DNA of 7,859 nt from Lachnospiraceae bacterium. GTDB taxonomy: Bacteria; Bacillota_A; Clostridia; Lachnospirales; Lachnospiraceae. The stretch is from the NCBI GenBank assembly GCA_004556565.1, contig SFGN01000136.1:1-7859 (forward strand). Reading direction: 5' to 3'. The stretch's first letter is position 1; each line of letters starts with the position of its first letter. Shown here piece by piece: positions 5,287-7,859 of this stretch. Below the pieces are notes generated by a model. That model was not told where the DNA came from and did no database searches. It worked only from the letters and a program-made list of their open reading frames with translations. A program made the position numbers and the translations under genes.

Positions 5287-6531
5287 ATGAGAGCCACAAG
5301 GCATAATGGCAGATCGGGGAAACATGGTGTTTATAATCCGAAGCACAATGATAGAAAATCCGATATTGCCAACAGTGAGCATATTGATGCGGAGAGGGAA
5401 AAGCAGAATATCTATTGGGACTGTTACCGGGGATATGTCCAGAACCCTTCGGATAAGACGCTTAGGAATTGGAATCCGATCGAGCCGGAGGCAAGTTTTC
5501 ATGATATTGAAAAGATGTATTATGAAGACCATTACAGCGGTTTTATAAAAGGGCAGAATGCCAGAAATGAGAAAAACCGCCACCCGGAAAGAAACCGGAC
5601 TACGGAAGATCTGCTGAAAAATAAAATGACCTGTCCGGAAGAAACGATATTCCAGATCGGAAAGGAAGGGGAGCATATATCGGGAGAACAGCTTTTCCAT
5701 ATTGCGGATACTTTTATGAAAAGGTTCGAGGGGATGTTTGGAGACCATGTGCATATTTTGGATTTTGCACTCCACATGGATGAGACTACTCCACATATCC
5801 ATGAACGTCATGTTTTTGACTGTGAGAATAAATATGGGGAACTGTGTCCGCAACAGGAAAAGGCATTGGAAGCACTTGGCATTCCTCTTCCTGATCCAGA
5901 TAAGCCCAGAGGAAGAAACAACAACCGGAAGATGACTTTTGATCTGATCTGCAGGAATCTTCTGTTTGATGTTTGCAGGCAGTATGGGCTGGATATTGAG
6001 GAAGTGCCGGAATATGGCGGAAAGAAGTATCTGGAAAAGCAGGAGTTTATCATACAGGCACAAAAAGAAAAGATTGCCCGGCAGGAACAGATGATAAAGG
6101 AGCAGGAAGAGAAAATCATGGATAATGAAACATTGATCGATGAAGTGTCGGAGATCGCTTATGACAAGGCGGTGGAAGTCGTTACGGAAAAAGTAAGGGC
6201 ACAGACACAGGAAGAGGATATCAGGCTTCTGGATCAGCTTTGCAATAACATTGTCCAGAATCCAAATAATTCTGATAAGGCAAAAACAATTACCAAAAAT
6301 GTGATTAAGCTGGCGAAAGAGAAATTACGGAATGCAGCAAATGCAGTTATTGAAAAAGTGCAGAAAACTCTTCAGGAGCCAGAGGTCAGGAAAGCGAATA
6401 CGGAACAGATCAAGAAGAAGGCAAGGACGAGTGTTCTTGAAAAACTGGCTGCCAATAAAAAGCGGGTCGCAGAAGAAAATGCAGCCAGAAAGAAAACAAA
6501 AACAAAATATTATGACATGGATTCTCTGTAA
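5287..6531 (+). CDS. MobV/Pre-family relaxase (mobilization protein)
   Basis: Probable DNA-nicking and strand-transfer enzyme of 414 residues that cuts oriT and pilots the strand during conjugative mobilization. Motif I: K19-H20-N21-D22-R23, then 18 residues ending N41, with IDAER between; this matches in order and spacing the KHNER to N segment of pMV158 MobM, whose His22 is the nucleophile, so H20 is the likely catalytic residue. Motif III: H163-x-D-E-T-T-P-H170-x-H172, the metal-binding HxDExxPHxH signature. A conserved-looking block (CENKYGELCPQQEKALEALG) follows. From about residue 245 on the protein is a long, charged, coiled-coil-rich tail ending in a basic stretch (RKKTKTKYYD). I start at ATG 5287 because GGGGG (5272-5276) lies 10 bases before it and MRATRHNGR is the expected family N-terminus; the in-frame ATG 5266 has no such site. 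Such proteins are often mislabelled in databases. No coupling protein or type IV machinery is seen, so transfer needs a helper. Confidence 0.85.
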   Translation: MRATRHNGRSGKHGVYNPKHNDRKSDIANSEHIDAEREKQNIYWDCYRGYVQNPSDKTLRNWNPIEPEASFHDIEKMYYEDHYSGFIKGQNARNEKNRHPERNRTTEDLLKNKMTCPEETIFQIGKEGEHISGEQLFHIADTFMKRFEGMFGDHVHILDFALHMDETTPHIHERHVFDCENKYGELCPQQEKALEALGIPLPDPDKPRGRNNNRKMTFDLICRNLLFDVCRQYGLDIEEVPEYGGKKYLEKQEFIIQAQKEKIARQEQMIKEQEEKIMDNETLIDEVSEIAYDKAVEVVTEKVRAQTQEEDIRLLDQLCNNIVQNPNNSDKAKTITKNVIKLAKEKLRNAANAVIEKVQKTLQEPEVRKANTEQIKKKARTSVLEKLAANKKRVAEENAARKKTKTKYYDMDSL

Positions 6532-6583
6532 AGAGCATTTTGATTTATTCAGTTTTGGATAAAAGTCAGGATGCTCTTTTTTT
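6530..6583 (+). terminator. Intrinsic terminator after the relaxase gene
   Basis: AAAGAGCAT (6530-6538) pairs perfectly with ATGCTCTTT (6571-6579), and the T-run extends to 6583. The 5' arm begins inside the stop codon (TAA 6529-6531). The loop is long (32 bases). It should separate the relaxase transcript from the primase-VapE genes. Confidence 0.75.
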
Positions 6584-6584
6584 G

Positions 6585-6608
6585 AACCCGGTCATATCTG
6601 AACGGGTT
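6585..6608 (+). promoter_or_regulatory. Small hairpin in the leader of the primase-like gene
   Basis: AACCCG (6585-6590) and CGGGTT (6603-6608) are perfect arms around a 12-base loop, directly before AAAGGAAG (6611-6618), the ribosome binding site of the next gene. It could influence translation or bind a regulator. No promoter could be recognised in the short gap, so how the downstream genes are transcribed past the preceding terminator is open. Confidence 0.35.
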
Positions 6609-6628
6609 GGAAAGGAAGTGGATAGAAA

Positions 6629-7381
6629 GTGAATGTATTTGAAGTAGTAAAGCAGAATGTGACGGTCAGGCAGGCTGCGGAACTTTATGGATTTAAGCCC
6701 AACAGGAGCGGATTAATCCGGTGCATTTTTCATAATGACGGTACACCGAGCATGAAAGTTGACCGCAGATATTACTGTTTTGGATGCGGGTGTACCGGGG
6801 ATGTGATCGATTTTACTGCCCAGCTCTTCGGACTAAAATCCAGAGAGGCTGCTTTGAAGCTGGCAGATGATTTTTGGATCTCCTATGGGAACAGGGCAAG
6901 GGATTCTCCCAAAAGTGGGAAAAAGTCTCTGGTGAAAGAAAAAGGGAAGGCTCCAGAAACAGACTGGAAAACAGAATGTGCCAGATTTACAAAAGCATAT
7001 CTGGATTACCGCACCCTGCTTCTGGAATGGAAAGAATGTTATGCACCAAAAACACCAGAGGAAGAGTGGGATGGGCATTTTGGCACCGCACTGAGGGAGT
7101 TGAGTATCGTTGAATATTATCTGGATATTCTTCTGTTCGGTGATGAAGAGGATAAGAAAATGTTTGTCAAGGAAAAAGGAAAGGAGGTGGAAAAGATTGA
7201 GCGAGAATGTAAAGGAGCAGGACGCTTTGCAGATCATGGAGCAGATGGCGGATGTGGATGCCATAAGGGAGATCCGCTCCCATCTGGCTGTGACAAATCA
7301 GGGAACCGTCAAAGGAACAATGCAGAATTATATGATCGTGCTGCGGGAAGACCCGCTCCTGAAAGGGAGCCTGAGATTTAA
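6629..7381 (+). CDS. CHC2 zinc-finger primase-like protein
   Basis: Likely DNA-replication accessory of the element, 250 residues as read. The N-terminus is a DnaG-type CHC2 zinc ribbon: C32-x2-H35 in RCIFHNDGTPSMKV and C50-x2-C53 in YYCFGCGCTGDVIDF, four zinc ligands in the standard order. There is no Toprim catalytic domain, so it is probably not a complete primase. Residues 105-190 (AYLDYRTLLLEWKECYAPKTPEEEW and SIVEYYLDILLFGDEEDKK) are the helical part I associate with this family in clostridial elements. The start is GTG 6629, 10 bases after AAAGGAAG; ATG codons nearby are out of frame. Residues 190-250 overlap the VapE gene in another frame, and their Gly/Arg/Asp-rich make-up (GADGGCGCHKGDPLPSG) looks like translation of a wrong frame, so the family domain probably ends near residue 195 and the tail may come from a lost stop. 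Confidence 0.8.
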   Translation: MNVFEVVKQNVTVRQAAELYGFKPNRSGLIRCIFHNDGTPSMKVDRRYYCFGCGCTGDVIDFTAQLFGLKSREAALKLADDFWISYGNRARDSPKSGKKSLVKEKGKAPETDWKTECARFTKAYLDYRTLLLEWKECYAPKTPEEEWDGHFGTALRELSIVEYYLDILLFGDEEDKKMFVKEKGKEVEKIERECKGAGRFADHGADGGCGCHKGDPLPSGCDKSGNRQRNNAELYDRAAGRPAPEREPEI

Positions 7382-7859
7382 TCTCCTGAACCAGAGGATC
7401 GATATCGTCAGGAAACTCTGGTGGAATGATGGGATCATCTCTATGACAGATGCTGCCAGGGATTTCTTTTATCTGTATTTTGAACAGTTTTATAGTCTGG
7501 GCAATGAGAAAAACATGGATAAAGCCCTGAGGGCGGAAGCAAACAGCAAACAGTATCATCCGATCTGCGAATACCTGAACCGCTTAGAGTGGGATGGCAC
7601 AGAACGTATCCGTTATGTATTGAAGAGGTATATGGGGGCAGATGATTCGGATATGGTCTATGAATGCCTGAAGCATTTTATGATGGAAGCACTGCTCCGT
7701 ATTTTTAAGCCGGGGTGTAAGGCAGATGAGATGCTCTGCCTTGTAGGAACACAGGGGGCAGGAAAATCTACATTTTTCCGGTTTCTGGCTATTAAGGATG
7801 AGTGGTTTTCAGATGACTTGAGGGATTTGGGAGATAAAAAGATTTATGAAAAGCTCCGG
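7197..7859 (+). CDS. VapE-family (VirE, PF05272-like) P-loop protein, 3' end outside window
   Basis: First 221 codons of a virulence-associated protein E family ATPase, found in phages, phage-satellite islands and mobilizable elements and thought to act as a replication helicase or primase-helicase. A Walker A motif G184-TQGAGKS-T192 is followed by FFRFLAIKDEWFSDDLRDLGDKK, the family's signature stretch. The preceding part (HPICEYLNRLEWDGTERI, then YMGADDSDMVYECLKHFMMEALLRI) is the usual lead-in. I place the start at TTG 7197, 9 bases after a perfect AAGGAGG (7181-7187); the first in-frame ATG is at 7236 and lacks such a site. The start lies inside the CHC2 gene, overlapping its last 185 bases as read. 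Walker B and the C-terminal half lie beyond the right edge. The pair with a CHC2 protein suggests joint work at the element's replication origin. Confidence 0.85.
   Translation, partial: MSENVKEQDALQIMEQMADVDAIREIRSHLAVTNQGTVKGTMQNYMIVLREDPLLKGSLRFNLLNQRIDIVRKLWWNDGIISMTDAARDFFYLYFEQFYSLGNEKNMDKALRAEANSKQYHPICEYLNRLEWDGTERIRYVLKRYMGADDSDMVYECLKHFMMEALLRIFKPGCKADEMLCLVGTQGAGKSTFFRFLAIKDEWFSDDLRDLGDKKIYEKLR

Noticed and set aside
5173..6063. Long open frame on the minus strand opposite the relaxase (296 codons)
   Set aside because: It lies antisense to a gene with clear relaxase motifs, has no good ribosome binding site, and its Phe/Leu/Ile/Arg-rich product matches no family; it is a shadow of the coding strand.
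4784..6597. Inverted 10-bp match ATATGACCGG (4784-4793) and CCGGTCATAT (6588-6597) flanking the relaxase gene
   Set aside because: Many 10-base matches are expected by chance in a window of this size, and no target duplication or transposase supports a mobile unit.

Overview
The window looks like part of an integrative and mobilizable element of a gut Bacillota (Lachnospiraceae or Oscillospiraceae type). Three things point there: strong AAGGAGG-type ribosome binding sites, a very typical clostridial signal-peptide surface protein with Cys-rich repeats, InlB-type repeats and a PQTG sorting signal, and a relaxase, oriT, CHC2 protein and VapE block of the kind found in mobile elements of these bacteria. 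The organism call is inference from protein style; nothing in the window names the species.

Layout. Positions 1-535 hold two small genes of unknown function on the + strand. Positions 536-759 are a structured intergenic stretch ending in a good sigma-A promoter. Positions 760-4691 are a two-gene operon: a TetR-family regulator whose stop overlaps, as ATGA, the start of a 1107-residue cell-wall-anchored surface protein. This looks like cargo carried by the element. An intrinsic terminator closes it. Positions 4750-5286 are a noncoding transfer region: two terminator-like hairpins, two 54-bp hairpin-forming direct repeats 78 bp apart that differ by a base-pair-preserving double change, then interleaved inverted repeats around a TGTG|TTA core that I read as the oriT nic site. 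Positions 5287-6531 encode a MobV/Pre-like relaxase, followed by its own terminator. From 6629 to the right edge lie a CHC2 zinc-finger primase-like protein and, overlapping it in another frame and starting at TTG, a VapE-family P-loop protein that runs off the window.

How the parts fit: the relaxase should nick the oriT just upstream of its own gene and needs a conjugation machine supplied from elsewhere. The CHC2 and VapE proteins probably serve replication of the excised element. The TetR and surface-protein pair would change the host cell surface and probably controls its own expression.

Most noteworthy are the predicted oriT with its mutually exclusive hairpins, the paired hairpin repeats with a compensatory change, the long primase/VapE overlap, and the mosaic surface protein, whose AT-rich beta-solenoid core (38 % GC by hand count) sits after a 55 % GC Cys-rich repeat block.
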